From Bacteroidota bacterium (GTDB taxonomy: Bacteria > Bacteroidota > Bacteroidia > NS11-12g > UBA9320), in the NCBI GenBank assembly GCA_013359235.1, contig JABWCE010000005.1:62001-126000 (forward strand): a stretch of DNA of 64,000 nucleotides, given 5' to 3'. The notes beneath the pieces were generated by a model. That model had not been told where the DNA came from. It searched no databases and saw nothing but the letters and a program-made list of their open reading frames with translations. A program made the position numbers and the translations under genes. Shown piece after piece: positions 37,610-46,585 of the stretch (within the stretch, counting starts at the first letter, position 1; every line of letters begins with the position of its first letter).

Positions 37610-38557
37610 ATGCTTAACAGAAGATTAATACGAATTAAGGTTTTACAGGGAGTTTACGCATATTATCAATCAGAAAATAAAAATCTAAGAGAATCAATTT
37701 TATTTATTGAAAAATCAATTAAAGGTATTGAAAAAACTTTTATTGATTTAATTCAATTTGTTTTTGAACTTTCACATTTTGCCGAAATAAAACACAACAA
37801 AACCGAAAAGTATCTGAAAACAAACAATGAATTGCCTTCGAAAATAAAATTACTATCAGAAAATTCATTTCTAAATTTCTTAAACACAAACAATAAAATA
37901 AAAGAAATTCTTAAAAAACCTTCGTATAATTGGTCGAGAGACGATGATTTTTTGTTATTAATCTTTAAAAAAATAACGGAAGAAGAATGGTTTAAAAATT
38001 TTGAAGAAAAATATACTAAAAATTTTGAAACAGATAGAAATATCATACTTGAACTTTATAGGTTTTTGATATTAAAATCTGAAGATTTTAATTCGAAATT
38101 AGAAGACATTACTATCCAGTGGCAAGACGAAAAAGTTCCATTGCTAAACTCTATTGAGAAATTAATTAATTCAGCCGAAAATAATTCAGGAAAACTCGAA
38201 ATTCCTTTGATTTCAAAAAACCTTGACGAAGACATTGATTTTGCACGGAAATTGTTTGAACTCACAATAAAAAATGCTGTTAAATTTGAGAAAATGATTG
38301 CCCAGCAAACCCCGGATTGGGATACCGAAAGAATAACGCGAATGGACATTTATATAATGGGAATGGCTTTAAACGAGTTTACTTCATTTGAAAATATTCC
38401 AGTTAAAGTAACTATAAATGAATATTTAGAACTTGCAAAAATTTACAGCACTCCTCAAAGCTCTAAATTCGTTAACGGAGTGTTGGACAAATTGCTGAAT
38501 ATTTTAAAAAAAGAAGGGATGATAATTAAAAAAGGAAGAGGTTTATTAGAAAATTGA
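37610..38557 (+). CDS. nusB: Transcription antitermination factor NusB (long Bacteroidota form)
   Basis: NusB joins NusE (S10) on boxA RNA in rRNA operons. LNRRLIRIKVLQGVYAYY opens the helical domain and DWDTERITRMDIYIMGMALNEF, IPVKVTINEYLELAKIYSTPQSSKFVNGVLDKL is the family's C-terminal core (about residues 230-300). At 315 residues it is longer than the ~140-residue proteobacterial protein, because a central insertion is normal in Bacteroidota. It appears to be the first gene of a set with DUF1573, yajC and coaE. Confidence 0.92.
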   Translation: MLNRRLIRIKVLQGVYAYYQSENKNLRESILFIEKSIKGIEKTFIDLIQFVFELSHFAEIKHNKTEKYLKTNNELPSKIKLLSENSFLNFLNTNNKIKEILKKPSYNWSRDDDFLLLIFKKITEEEWFKNFEEKYTKNFETDRNIILELYRFLILKSEDFNSKLEDITIQWQDEKVPLLNSIEKLINSAENNSGKLEIPLISKNLDEDIDFARKLFELTIKNAVKFEKMIAQQTPDWDTERITRMDIYIMGMALNEFTSFENIPVKVTINEYLELAKIYSTPQSSKFVNGVLDKLLNILKKEGMIIKKGRGLLEN

Positions 38558-38579
38558 AATTTACATATAACTTAAATAT

Positions 38580-38587
38580 TATTTTTG
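38580..38587 (+). promoter_or_regulatory. Bacteroidota -7 box (TATTTTTG)
   Basis: TATTTTTG (TAnnTTTG) ends 28 bp before the DUF1573 ATG at 38616, suggesting a second promoter after nusB. Confidence 0.5.
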
Positions 38588-38615
38588 AACCAAAAATTCT
38601 TTTAAACATTATTAA

Positions 38616-39068
38616 ATGAAAACAAACTGTAAATTATTGATTATTTTATTGATGGCAATAAATTTTGTTGCTTGCAACAACAACAAGAAAGAAGTTGATG
38701 CAAACATTATTGAAACACCTTCGTCTAACACCAAAGGTAATGGAGCCGAAATTACTTTTGATCACGACGAATGGGATTTTGGTACAATATCAGAAGGAGA
38801 AATTGTAGAACATACATACAATTTTAAAAATACAGGGAATAAAACATTGCTTATTTCTGATGTTCAGGCCACATGCGGATGTACGGTGCCTATTTGGCCC
38901 AGAGAGCCAATAAAACCAGGACAAGGTGGTTCTATCAAAGTTCAATTTAATAGTGCCAATAAACATGAAAGTGTAATGAAAGATGTTACAATTTTTTCAA
39001 ATGCTAAAGAAGTGAAAAAGAAAATTGTATTTAAGGCTTTTGTAACTTCAAAAACAGAAAACAAATAA
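38616..39068 (+). CDS. DUF1573 lipoprotein
   Basis: This is a 150-residue exported protein. A signal with lipobox-like VACNNN (Cys at about residue 20) precedes a DUF1573 domain: DHDEWDFGTISEGEIVEHTYNFKNTG, then ATCGCTVPIWPREPIKPGQGG and a final strand KIVFKAFVTSK. DUF1573 has an immunoglobulin-like ASH/MSP fold and is very abundant in Bacteroidota; function is unclear. It sits between nusB and yajC, an order I consider common in the phylum. Confidence 0.85.
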   Translation: MKTNCKLLIILLMAINFVACNNNKKEVDANIIETPSSNTKGNGAEITFDHDEWDFGTISEGEIVEHTYNFKNTGNKTLLISDVQATCGCTVPIWPREPIKPGQGGSIKVQFNSANKHESVMKDVTIFSNAKEVKKKIVFKAFVTSKTENK

Positions 39069-39084
39069 AACAAAATAATATAAA

Positions 39085-39381
39085 ATGCAAAATACAATTT
39101 TAGCAATCAACAGTGGTACAATGAATATGATAATGATATTATTGATGTTCGTTGTAATGTACTTTTTTATGATTCTTCCACAAATGAAGAAAGGCAAAGC
39201 ACAAAAGAAATTTTGGGGTGAACTGAAAAAAGGTGACCATATTGTAACATCGGGCGGTATTCATGGAAAAATTACAGAGTTGAAAGATACAACTGTGATT
39301 ATTGAAGTTGAAAGTGGTGTGAAAATTAAAATAGAAAAATCGTCAATTTCATTAGAATTGTCGCAGGCAGCACAAAAATAA
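39085..39381 (+). CDS. yajC: Preprotein translocase accessory subunit YajC
   Basis: This is a small membrane protein (98 residues) with one transmembrane helix (IMILLMFVVMYFFMILPQ) and the cytoplasmic motif QKKFWGELKKGDHIVTSGGIHGKI that defines YajC. It associates with SecDF-YidC and stimulates protein export. It is 16 bp from the DUF1573 gene and 19 bp before the coaE non-standard start. Confidence 0.93.
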   Translation: MQNTILAINSGTMNMIMILLMFVVMYFFMILPQMKKGKAQKKFWGELKKGDHIVTSGGIHGKITELKDTTVIIEVESGVKIKIEKSSISLELSQAAQK

Positions 39382-39400
39382 AAATTATATACACAACAAG

Positions 39401-40003
39401 ACGCTTAAAATAGGAATTACAGGTGGAATAGGTAGTGGAAAAACTACTATTTGCAAGATTTTTGAGCATTTTAATATCCCCGTTTATTACTCTGACCAAA
39501 AAGCAAAAAAACTTTTAAATTCAAATAAAGAAGTAATTAAAAACATAAAAGAATGTTTTGGTTGGGAATCATATAACGAAAAAGGAAATTTAGACAGAAA
39601 CTATCTGGCAAAAATAGTTTTCAATAACCAACAAAAACTCAATTTACTCAATTCTATTGTGCATCCGCCCTTGTTTGAAGATTACAGGAAATGGGTAATT
39701 GCCAATAAAAAATATCCTTACACTTTAAAAGAAGCAGCATTAATGTTTGAAACTTCAAGTTATAAAGAATTAGATAAAATTGTAGTTGTAACAGCTCCAA
39801 TAAATACAAGGATAAACCGAGTAGTTAAAAGAGATAATGTAAGAAAAGAAGATGTGCTTAAACGCATGGAAAACCAATTGAGCGATCGTGAAAAAATAGC
39901 CAAAGCCGATTATATAATAAAAAACGACGGAAAAAATTCATTAATTATTCAAGTATTAAAATTGCATAAAATGTTTTTGGAAATGGCAAAAAACAAAAAC
40001 TAA
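39401..40003 (+). CDS. coaE: Dephospho-CoA kinase with ACG in place of the start codon
   Basis: It performs the last step of coenzyme A synthesis, phosphorylating dephospho-CoA. The frame reads (T)LKIGITGGIGSGKTT with the P-loop GGIGSGKT, then YYSDQKAKKLL, DRNYLAKIVFNN, LNSIVHPPLFEDY, FETSSYKELDKIVVV and ADYIIKNDG, a full-length 200-residue CoaE. No ATG, GTG or TTG exists in frame between the stop at 39353 and the P-loop. The codon at the expected Met is ACG (39401), one base from ATG. Either ACG initiation occurs or the base is a sequence error. The next standard start (GTG 39659) would remove the kinase motif. Confidence 0.88.
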   Translation, partial: TLKIGITGGIGSGKTTICKIFEHFNIPVYYSDQKAKKLLNSNKEVIKNIKECFGWESYNEKGNLDRNYLAKIVFNNQQKLNLLNSIVHPPLFEDYRKWVIANKKYPYTLKEAALMFETSSYKELDKIVVVTAPINTRINRVVKRDNVRKEDVLKRMENQLSDREKIAKADYIIKNDGKNSLIIQVLKLHKMFLEMAKNKN

Positions 40004-40026
40004 ATATTTATTTTGTCAGAAAAAAA

Positions 40027-40533
40027 ATGAAAAACAACAGTACATTAATTCTCACTCATAGCCAGATAGAAAAGAAACTTGAGAGAATGGCTTGGGAAAT
40101 TTTCGAAAACAATTACAACGAAAAATGTATTATTCTAATAGGAATAGAAGATAAAGGTGTGATTATTTCAAAAGCAATTTCTGATTTTTTAAAAAATATT
40201 TCAAGTGCTGAAATTGTTTTAGGAACTATTGAAATAAATAAAAGTGATGTTTTTGATTCGCAAGCAAAATTAATATGCAATAAAAATTTAGAAAATCAAG
40301 TAGTAATTTTGATTGATGATGTGATAAACAGCGGCAAAACAATTCTTGCATGTATGATACCTATTGCACAATACAAACCGCGTAAAATTCAAACTGCAGT
40401 ACTTGCAAAAAGAAACCACAGAATGTTTCCTGTGAAGTGTAATATTTTTGGTATTTCGCTTGCAACAACACTTCAGGAACATATATGGTTTGAGATTGAC
40501 AATGACAACAAAATGAAAGTTTATTTAACATAA
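40027..40533 (+). CDS. Phosphoribosyltransferase (PyrR-like)
   Basis: This is a type I PRTase of 168 residues. The PRPP-binding motif is VVILIDDVINSGKTI and the preceding hood has LIGIEDKGVIIS. The C-terminal KVYLT ends early. PyrR in other bacteria regulates pyrimidine genes and carries uracil PRTase activity; this protein could serve either role. Context (coaE, lipoprotein, map) does not discriminate. Confidence 0.75.
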   Translation: MKNNSTLILTHSQIEKKLERMAWEIFENNYNEKCIILIGIEDKGVIISKAISDFLKNISSAEIVLGTIEINKSDVFDSQAKLICNKNLENQVVILIDDVINSGKTILACMIPIAQYKPRKIQTAVLAKRNHRMFPVKCNIFGISLATTLQEHIWFEIDNDNKMKVYLT

Positions 40534-40542
40534 ATTACAAAA

Positions 40543-40974
40543 ATGAGCAAAAAAACAATCTTACTTTTCTTAATTTTAATAACTTCATCAATCATATTGC
40601 AAAATTGCATGAATTGTGATGATTGCAATATTTCTGCCGCTCCAAAACAATTGAAAATAGTAAACAACAAAGGCGAAAATTTAGTTTTTGGCGATAAAAA
40701 GAAATACGACCCACTTGATATTGAAATTAAAAATAATTTAAACCAAGAAGTTGAATTTTTTACAAATACAACAGATGAAACAATAGATTTTACATTTTCT
40801 ACCAATGCCGATACTTATTACGTTTTTCTCACACCTTCAGAAAAAGAAACTATTACATTTACATATACAAAAGAAAAAAATGTTGATTGTTGCAATGATT
40901 TTGATGTAACAAAATCAACTTCACTAAATGGGGTATTGATTTCAAATTATGATTTGATAAATATTGTTAAATAA
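40543..40974 (+). CDS. Putative lipoprotein, unknown
   Basis: This is a 143-residue protein. A hydrophobic start (KTILLFLILITSSIILQNC) carries a Cys-rich beginning of the mature part (NCMNCDDC). A single small beta-rich domain (FTNTTDETIDFTFSTNADTYYVFLTP) follows. The first Cys (about residue 23) is a candidate lipid attachment site. I recognise no domain. It lies 9 bp after the PRTase gene and 16 bp before map. Confidence 0.6.
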   Translation: MSKKTILLFLILITSSIILQNCMNCDDCNISAAPKQLKIVNNKGENLVFGDKKKYDPLDIEIKNNLNQEVEFFTNTTDETIDFTFSTNADTYYVFLTPSEKETITFTYTKEKNVDCCNDFDVTKSTSLNGVLISNYDLINIVK

Positions 40975-40990
40975 AATTTGATATTGTAGA

Positions 40991-41755
40991 ATGGGTATAA
41001 GAATAAAAACAAAAGAACAAATTGAGGGAATAAGAAAAAGTTGCCAATTAGCTGCAAAAACTCTTAAATATCTTGAACAATATGTAATAGAAGGAAATAC
41101 AACCGATTTTATAAACCAAAAAGCACACGAATTTATTATTGAAAACAATGCCATTCCTGCACCTTTAAACTACAACAAATTTCCTAAATCTATTTGTACA
41201 TCGGTAAATGATGTAGTTTGCCATGGTGTTCCCAATAATTATATTTTAAAAAGTGGAGATATTTTAAATATTGATATTACTACTATATTAAACGGTTATT
41301 ATGGCGATACGTGCAGAATGTATGAAGTAGGCGAAATTAGTCGTGAATCAAAAAATCTGATTGAAACCACAAAAGAATGTTTAAAAATTGGCATAAAAGA
41401 ATGTTACCCAGGAAACTATTTTGGCAATATCGGTTATGAAATTAACAAGTATGCTGTGAAAAATAACTATAGCGTAGTTTATGAATTTTGTGGACATGGA
41501 GTAGGAGTAGCTTTTCATGAAGAACCCGAAGTTTGCCATATTGCTGAAAAAAACAGTGGCAAGAAAATGCGTGAAGGAATGATTTTTACAATTGAACCAA
41601 TGATAAATGAAGGAAAAGCCAGAACAAAAATAGATAGAAACGATGGCTGGACTGCTCGAACTATTGACGGAAAACTCTCAGCACAATTTGAGCATACAAT
41701 ACTTATTACATCAAATGGATGTGAACTTCTTACCGATTTATACGGTGATTTTTAA
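40991..41755 (+). CDS. map: Type I methionine aminopeptidase
   Basis: It removes the initiator Met from nascent proteins. The metal ligands are apparent: Asp in LNIDITTILNGYYGD, Asp in the same segment (YYGDTCRMY), His in CGHGVGVAFHEEPEV, Glu in FTIEPMI and Glu in QFEHTIL. The VCHGVP motif is intact. At 254 residues it is the short, one-domain form. It converges with the acyl-CoA dehydrogenase gene (10-bp gap between stops). Confidence 0.95.
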   Translation: MGIRIKTKEQIEGIRKSCQLAAKTLKYLEQYVIEGNTTDFINQKAHEFIIENNAIPAPLNYNKFPKSICTSVNDVVCHGVPNNYILKSGDILNIDITTILNGYYGDTCRMYEVGEISRESKNLIETTKECLKIGIKECYPGNYFGNIGYEINKYAVKNNYSVVYEFCGHGVGVAFHEEPEVCHIAEKNSGKKMREGMIFTIEPMINEGKARTKIDRNDGWTARTIDGKLSAQFEHTILITSNGCELLTDLYGDF

Positions 41756-41765
41756 GAAAAAACTA

Positions 41766-42908
41766 TTACTTTAAAATATTTCTGGCAATTACAAGTTTTT
41801 GAATTTCGCTTGTACCTTCGCCAATAGTGCATAGTTTGCTATCGCGATAAAATTTTTCAACCGGAAAATCTTTTGTATAACCGTAACCGCCAAAAATTTG
41901 AATTGCTTCTGTAGAGCAATGAACTGCCGTTTCTGAAGCATAATATTTAGCCATTGCAGAATGTTTTGTAACTTCTTGATGTGTATTTTTTAAATAAGAA
42001 GCATAATTGATTAATGATTCAGAAACTTCAATCTTTGTCGCCATATCTGCAAGCTTAAAACTAATACCCTGAAAATTGCAAATTGCTTGACCAAATTGTT
42101 CTCTTTCTTTAGAGTAATTTAGAGCTGCTTCGTAGGCACCTTTTGCAATGCCAAGAGCAAGTGCAGCAATTGATATTCTGCCTCCGTCAAGTATTTTCAT
42201 AGCTTGTACAAATCCTTCTCCTACATTTCCTAGAATATTGCTCTTATGAACTCTGCAATCTTCAAAAATTAATTCGGCTGTTTCGCTGGCTCTCATCCCA
42301 AGTTTATTTTCTTTTTTGCCACCTCTAAAACCGGGTGTTCCGCGTTCTACAACAAATGCTGTAATACCTTTTGAATCGAGTAATTCGCCAGTTCTAGCAA
42401 GAACTACAGCTATATTGCCTGAAATACCATGTGTAATCCAGTTTTTTGAACCATTAAGCACCCAAAAATCTCCATCTTGTTTAGCTACACAACGCATTCT
42501 CATTGCATCGCTTCCTGTATTTGCCTCTGTAAGACCCCAAGCCCCTAACCATTTGCCAGTAGCTAAATTTGGAATCCATTTTTCTTTTTGTTCTTCATTT
42601 GCAAAAGTTAAAATATGATTAGTACAAAGTGAATTATGTGCAGCAACGCTTAAACCTATTGCTCCACAAACCTTTGCTATTTCTACTACTGCAGTAACAT
42701 ATTCGAAATAACTTAATCCGGCTCCACCAAGCTTTTCGGGTACTAAAATTCCCATTAAACCCAATTCGCCCATTTTATTAAATAAATCAAGTGGTAATTT
42801 TTGATTTTCATCCCATTCCATTACAAATGGTCTTATATTTTTTTCTGCAAAATCTCTTACGGTTTCGCCAATTAATATTTGGTTTTCTGTTTTGTCAAAT
42901 GAAATCAT
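41766..42908 (-). CDS. Acyl-CoA dehydrogenase, short-chain type
   Basis: This FAD-linked acyl-CoA dehydrogenase of 380 residues has GLTEANTGSDAMRMR, the substrate-side WITHGISGNIAVVLARTG and FGGYGYTKDFPVEKFYRD. The catalytic Glu is E364 in TIGEGTSEIQ, the usual position for butyryl/short-chain enzymes. Family-wide motifs place it among short-chain/branched-chain ACADs. It is transcribed away from the HAD-ECH gene from a promoter at 42932-42925. No electron-transfer flavoprotein genes are near. Confidence 0.9.
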   Translation of the reverse strand: MISFDKTENQILIGETVRDFAEKNIRPFVMEWDENQKLPLDLFNKMGELGLMGILVPEKLGGAGLSYFEYVTAVVEIAKVCGAIGLSVAAHNSLCTNHILTFANEEQKEKWIPNLATGKWLGAWGLTEANTGSDAMRMRCVAKQDGDFWVLNGSKNWITHGISGNIAVVLARTGELLDSKGITAFVVERGTPGFRGGKKENKLGMRASETAELIFEDCRVHKSNILGNVGEGFVQAMKILDGGRISIAALALGIAKGAYEAALNYSKEREQFGQAICNFQGISFKLADMATKIEVSESLINYASYLKNTHQEVTKHSAMAKYYASETAVHCSTEAIQIFGGYGYTKDFPVEKFYRDSKLCTIGEGTSEIQKLVIARNILK

Positions 42909-42924
42909 TAATAAAATGTTTTTG

Positions 42925-42932
42925 CAAAAATA
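42925..42932 (-). promoter_or_regulatory. Bacteroidota -7 box (TATTTTTG) for the acyl-CoA dehydrogenase
   Basis: The minus strand reads TATTTTTG, 16 bp before the ATG at 42908. Confidence 0.5.
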
Positions 42933-43059
42933 ATCATGAGGTGTATAAAATTATAAATTTCAAAATCTTTATTTTATAAACATTTCGGTTTAATTTTATT
43001 AAATGCCTTTATTTTATTGATACATGACAATAATCATTAAAATATTTCTTATGTAAAAA

Positions 43060-43080
43060 TACTTTTGTTCGATAGAACAA
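43060..43080 (+). promoter_or_regulatory. -7 box overlapped by a TTGTTC-GATA-GAACAA palindrome
   Basis: TACTTTTG (43060-43067, TAnnTTTG) is overlapped by a perfect inverted repeat TTGTTC (43065-43070) / GAACAA (43075-43080) centred on GATA, ending 9 bp before the ATG at 43090. A repressor site at the transcription start is a good hypothesis; a hairpin in the 5' UTR is the alternative. Confidence 0.45.
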
Positions 43081-43089
43081 TTAATAAAA

Positions 43090-45105
43090 ATGTCGTATAA
43101 TTCATTCAATTTTAATATTTCAAAAATATCGGTTATTGGTGCAGGGCAAATAGGTCCTGATATTGCACTTCACTTTTCAAAAACACTGTCAGCCTTTGAT
43201 GTTACAGTAAATGTAATAGATATTTCACCACAGGCTTTAGAAAATGCAAAAGAAAAAGTTAATAAGAAAATACAAAAAGGTGTAGAAACCGGTGCTTTCA
43301 AACCACAATTAGCCGAAAAGATGAAATCATCTCTTATATTTTCAGACAACTATGAAAATATTAAAGGTTCGCAATTGATAATAGAAGCAGCAACAGAAGA
43401 CGAAAACATTAAAGATAAAATTTTCAGGCAAGTTGAAATACTTACTGATTCAGAGTGTATTTATTTGTCAAACTCATCGCACATGCAGCCCGAAGTAATT
43501 TTTAGAAATATAAAAAACCAACAGCGTTGTCTTGTGGCTCATTATTTTTTTCCTGCCGAAATAAATCCTGTTGTAGAAATAGTACCAAGCGAAAACACCG
43601 ATGAAAAACTTGTTGAAAATCTATTGAAATTTTATGAAAACATAGGAAAAGTGCCAATAAAAGTTAAAAGTTCTTATGGTTATGCAATTGATCCAATTTT
43701 TGAAGGAATATGCCAAACAGCTATCAGATGTCTTGAAAAAGGCATGGGTACTGTAAAAGAAATTGATACGGCAGCGGTAAAAGCACTGGGATTGGGAGTA
43801 GGACCTTTTACAGCATTAAATCTTACAGGAGGAAACCCAATTACTGCACATGGTTTAGACGAAATGGGCAACCTCGTAATGCCATGGTTTAAAACTCCCG
43901 AAATTTTAAAAGAAAAAGCTATAAACAAAGAAAAATGGGAAACTGCCCAAAGAGGCGAAATAATTGATATACCTGTTGAAAAAGAAGAAAAGTTAATAAA
44001 AGAATTTCAAAGTTCATATTTTGCATTAGCATCATTTATACTTGATTCGGGTATTGTAAATATTGATGATTTGAACATGGCTTGCGAATTGTCGTTAGTT
44101 ATAAAACCTCCGTTTTCATTTATGAACAGCATTGGAATCGGTTATGTTTACGACTGGGTAAAAAGCTATTGTTTCAACAATCCCGAATTCAAATTTCCTC
44201 AAATTTTAAACCAGGCAAATACTGAAGGCGGTTGGAAACTTTCAGATATTATTTACAAAGTAAAAAATGAAGTTTTAATAATCACCATCAGGAGGCCTAA
44301 AGTGCTTAATGCACTAAATCTTGAAGTACTTGATCAAATAAAAAATGTGCTTGAAAAAAACAAAGACAATAATAATGTAAAAGCGGTAGTAATAACTTCT
44401 TTTGGTGTAAAAGCCTTTGTATCGGGTGCCGATTTAAATATGCTTTCATCACTTAAGACTCCCGAAGAAGGATATAATAATTCTCACACATTTCAAGCAG
44501 TTTTAAATTACATTGAAAATTATTCAAAACCTGTGATTTGTGCATTAAATGGTTTTGCATTTGGAGGTGGAAACGAGCTTGCAATGGCTTGTACAGCCAG
44601 AATTGCTAAAAAAGGATTACCTGTGCTGATGTGTCAGCCCGAAGTTAATCTTGGTTTTATTCCTGGAGCAGGAGGCACCCAACGATTACCGCGTTTGATT
44701 GGAATTGCAAAAGCGGCAGAAATATTGAGAACCGCAAGAAATGTATCTTCAAAAGAGGCTTTAGAAATTGGTTATATTTATAAAGAAGCAGATAATTTAA
44801 TAGATGAATCAATTGATTTGGCATTAAAAATAGCAAATCGAGAAGTAGAAGTTGTAAAAATTGAAAAAAAACCATTTTACAATGGCGAAAAACCAGAAAA
44901 TATTGAAATAGGGCATTTGAGTAAAAAAATTGATGAAATAATTATAAAATCAATTTACGAAGGTTCAAAAATGACGCTTGAACAAGGACTTGATTTTGAA
45001 TCGAAAATGTTTGGCGAATGCTTGAATACCGAAGATATGAAAATAGGCTTAAACAACTTTAAAACAAACGGACCAAGAGCAAAAGCAAATTTTATAAATA
45101 AATAA
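43090..45105 (+). CDS. 3-hydroxyacyl-CoA dehydrogenase/enoyl-CoA hydratase fusion (FadN-type order)
   Basis: This 671-residue bifunctional beta-oxidation enzyme begins with the NAD domain ([13 protein letters not shown]17-G22), then the C-terminal dehydrogenase segments ([24 protein letters not shown]). A crotonase domain follows from about residue 385. The crotonase has [21 protein letters not shown] and [20 protein letters not shown], with both expected catalytic Glu residues. The dehydrogenase precedes the hydratase, as in Bacillus FadN and opposite to FadB. It could provide hydration and oxidation of an aryl-acrylyl-CoA for the catabolic operon downstream. It is the first gene after a divergent ACAD. 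Confidence 0.88.
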   Translation: MSYNSFNFNISKISVIGAGQIGPDIALHFSKTLSAFDVTVNVIDISPQALENAKEKVNKKIQKGVETGAFKPQLAEKMKSSLIFSDNYENIKGSQLIIEAATEDENIKDKIFRQVEILTDSECIYLSNSSHMQPEVIFRNIKNQQRCLVAHYFFPAEINPVVEIVPSENTDEKLVENLLKFYENIGKVPIKVKSSYGYAIDPIFEGICQTAIRCLEKGMGTVKEIDTAAVKALGLGVGPFTALNLTGGNPITAHGLDEMGNLVMPWFKTPEILKEKAINKEKWETAQRGEIIDIPVEKEEKLIKEFQSSYFALASFILDSGIVNIDDLNMACELSLVIKPPFSFMNSIGIGYVYDWVKSYCFNNPEFKFPQILNQANTEGGWKLSDIIYKVKNEVLIITIRRPKVLNALNLEVLDQIKNVLEKNKDNNNVKAVVITSFGVKAFVSGADLNMLSSLKTPEEGYNNSHTFQAVLNYIENYSKPVICALNGFAFGGGNELAMACTARIAKKGLPVLMCQPEVNLGFIPGAGGTQRLPRLIGIAKAAEILRTARNVSSKEALEIGYIYKEADNLIDESIDLALKIANREVEVVKIEKKPFYNGEKPENIEIGHLSKKIDEIIIKSIYEGSKMTLEQGLDFESKMFGECLNTEDMKIGLNNFKTNGPRAKANFINK

Positions 45106-45144
45106 AGTATTAAATGAATTATAAAAATTTAATCACACAATATT

Positions 45145-46512
45145 ATGGAAAAAGTTAAAAAAACTTACTTATCTGAAAAGGACATTCCTCATCAGTGGTA
45201 CAACATTCAGGCAGACATGCCCACCCCGACATTACCTCCACTTCACCCCGGAACAATGCAACCTATCGGACCGCATGACCTGGCTCCATTGTTTCCAATG
45301 GAATTAATCAAACAAGAAGTTTCGCAAGATAGGTGGGTTGATATACCCGAAGAAGTAAGGGAAATTTACAAAATTTGGCGTCCTTCACCGCTTTACAGAG
45401 CTTATGGACTTGAAAAAATGCTTAACACAAATTGCAAAATTTATTACAAGTACGAAGGAAATAGTCCATCAGGCTCGCACAAACCCAATACTGCTGTTCC
45501 ACAAGCATATTACAACAAAATGGAAGGTGTAAAAAAAATAAGTACCGAAACAGGTGCAGGGCAATGGGGAAGTGCTTTGAGTTTTGCTTGTCAGCTTTTT
45601 GGTTTGGAATGTGAGGTTTATATGGTTAAAATTAGTTATAATCAAAAACCATATAGAAAACTTCTCATGAATACATGGGGGGCAACTGTAATAGCTTCTC
45701 CAAGCGATAGAACAAATGCAGGCAGAACTATTCTTGCCTCAAATCCCGATTCAAATGGTAGTCTCGGAATTGCAATATCTGAAGCAGTAGAAGTTGCAGC
45801 CACAAGCGATACTACAAAATATTCTCTCGGTAGTGTATTAAATCATGTTTTGATGCACCAAACTATTATAGGGCTTGAAGCCGAAAAACAATTTGAAATT
45901 GCAGGCGATTTTCCTGATATAGTTATTGCTCCATTTGGCGGAGGGTCTAATTTTGCCGGTATTTCATTTCCATTTTTAAGACATAAATTAACTTCAGGTA
46001 AAAATGTTAGATGTATTGCCAGCGAACCGGCATCTTGTCCAAAATTGACAAAAGGACAATTCAGATACGACTTTGGCGATACAGTAGGTATGACACCATT
46101 GCTGCCAATGTACACATTAGGCCATACTTTTATGCCGGCGCCAATTCATGCAGGAGGATTAAGATATCACGGAGCAGGAGCAATTGTAAGCCAGTTATTA
46201 AAAGATAAAATCATAGAAGCTCAAGCATATCAGCAAAAAGAATGCTTTGATGCAGGTGTGAAATTTGCAAAAGCTGAGGGTATTTTACCTGCACCCGAAG
46301 CTACACATGGAATTGCAAACGTGATTAGAGAAGTGAACAGAGCAAAAGAAGAAGGTGTATCAAAAACTATTTTGTTCAACCTATGTGGACATGGATATTT
46401 TGATATGAGTGCATATCAGGATTATTTTGAAGGAAAATTAGCAGATCATCATTTTACCGATGAAGAATTGTATGCTAATTTGAAAGAGTTAAATACACCA
46501 ATACCAAGTTAA
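45145..46512 (+). CDS. TrpB-like PLP enzyme (TrpB2 type)
   Basis: This is a full-length 455-residue tryptophan synthase beta-like protein. The PLP Lys is K113 in EGNSPSGSHKPNTA. STETGAGQWGSALSFAC is the expected catalytic-Glu region, and GGGSNFAGI and HAGGLRYHGAGA bind cofactor. TrpB2-type proteins make Trp from indole and serine but often act without TrpA. No TrpA is adjacent. It ends at a terminator in front of an operon that I read as tryptophan/indoleacetate breakdown, so an indole-related function is worth testing. It is 39 bp from the HAD-ECH gene. Confidence 0.85.
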   Translation: MEKVKKTYLSEKDIPHQWYNIQADMPTPTLPPLHPGTMQPIGPHDLAPLFPMELIKQEVSQDRWVDIPEEVREIYKIWRPSPLYRAYGLEKMLNTNCKIYYKYEGNSPSGSHKPNTAVPQAYYNKMEGVKKISTETGAGQWGSALSFACQLFGLECEVYMVKISYNQKPYRKLLMNTWGATVIASPSDRTNAGRTILASNPDSNGSLGIAISEAVEVAATSDTTKYSLGSVLNHVLMHQTIIGLEAEKQFEIAGDFPDIVIAPFGGGSNFAGISFPFLRHKLTSGKNVRCIASEPASCPKLTKGQFRYDFGDTVGMTPLLPMYTLGHTFMPAPIHAGGLRYHGAGAIVSQLLKDKIIEAQAYQQKECFDAGVKFAKAEGILPAPEATHGIANVIREVNRAKEEGVSKTILFNLCGHGYFDMSAYQDYFEGKLADHHFTDEELYANLKELNTPIPS

Positions 46513-46525
46513 AGAATAACAATAC

Positions 46526-46573
46526 ACAGCTCTTAATTTATTAATAATATTGATATTTTAAGAGCTGTTTTTT
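46526..46573 (+). terminator. Intrinsic terminator between the TrpB-like gene and hyuA
   Basis: Eleven-base perfect arms ACAGCTCTTAA (46526-46536) and TTAAGAGCTGT (46558-46568) are followed by a T run to 46573. The hyuA TTG start is 12 nt further on, and an in-frame TAA at 46577-46579 rules out an earlier start. Transcription of the next operon must read through it or begin inside it, so it may act as an attenuator. Confidence 0.85.
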
Positions 46574-46585
46574 AAATAATTTAAG

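Noticed and set aside
39659-40003. A 114-residue gene starting at GTG 39659
   Set aside because: It is the C-terminal part of coaE; the P-loop and N-terminal half are encoded in the same frame upstream and only lack a standard start codon.
43090-45105. HAD-ECH domain order as a novel fusion
   Set aside because: The dehydrogenase-first order is known from FadN-type proteins, so it is unusual relative to FadB but not new.
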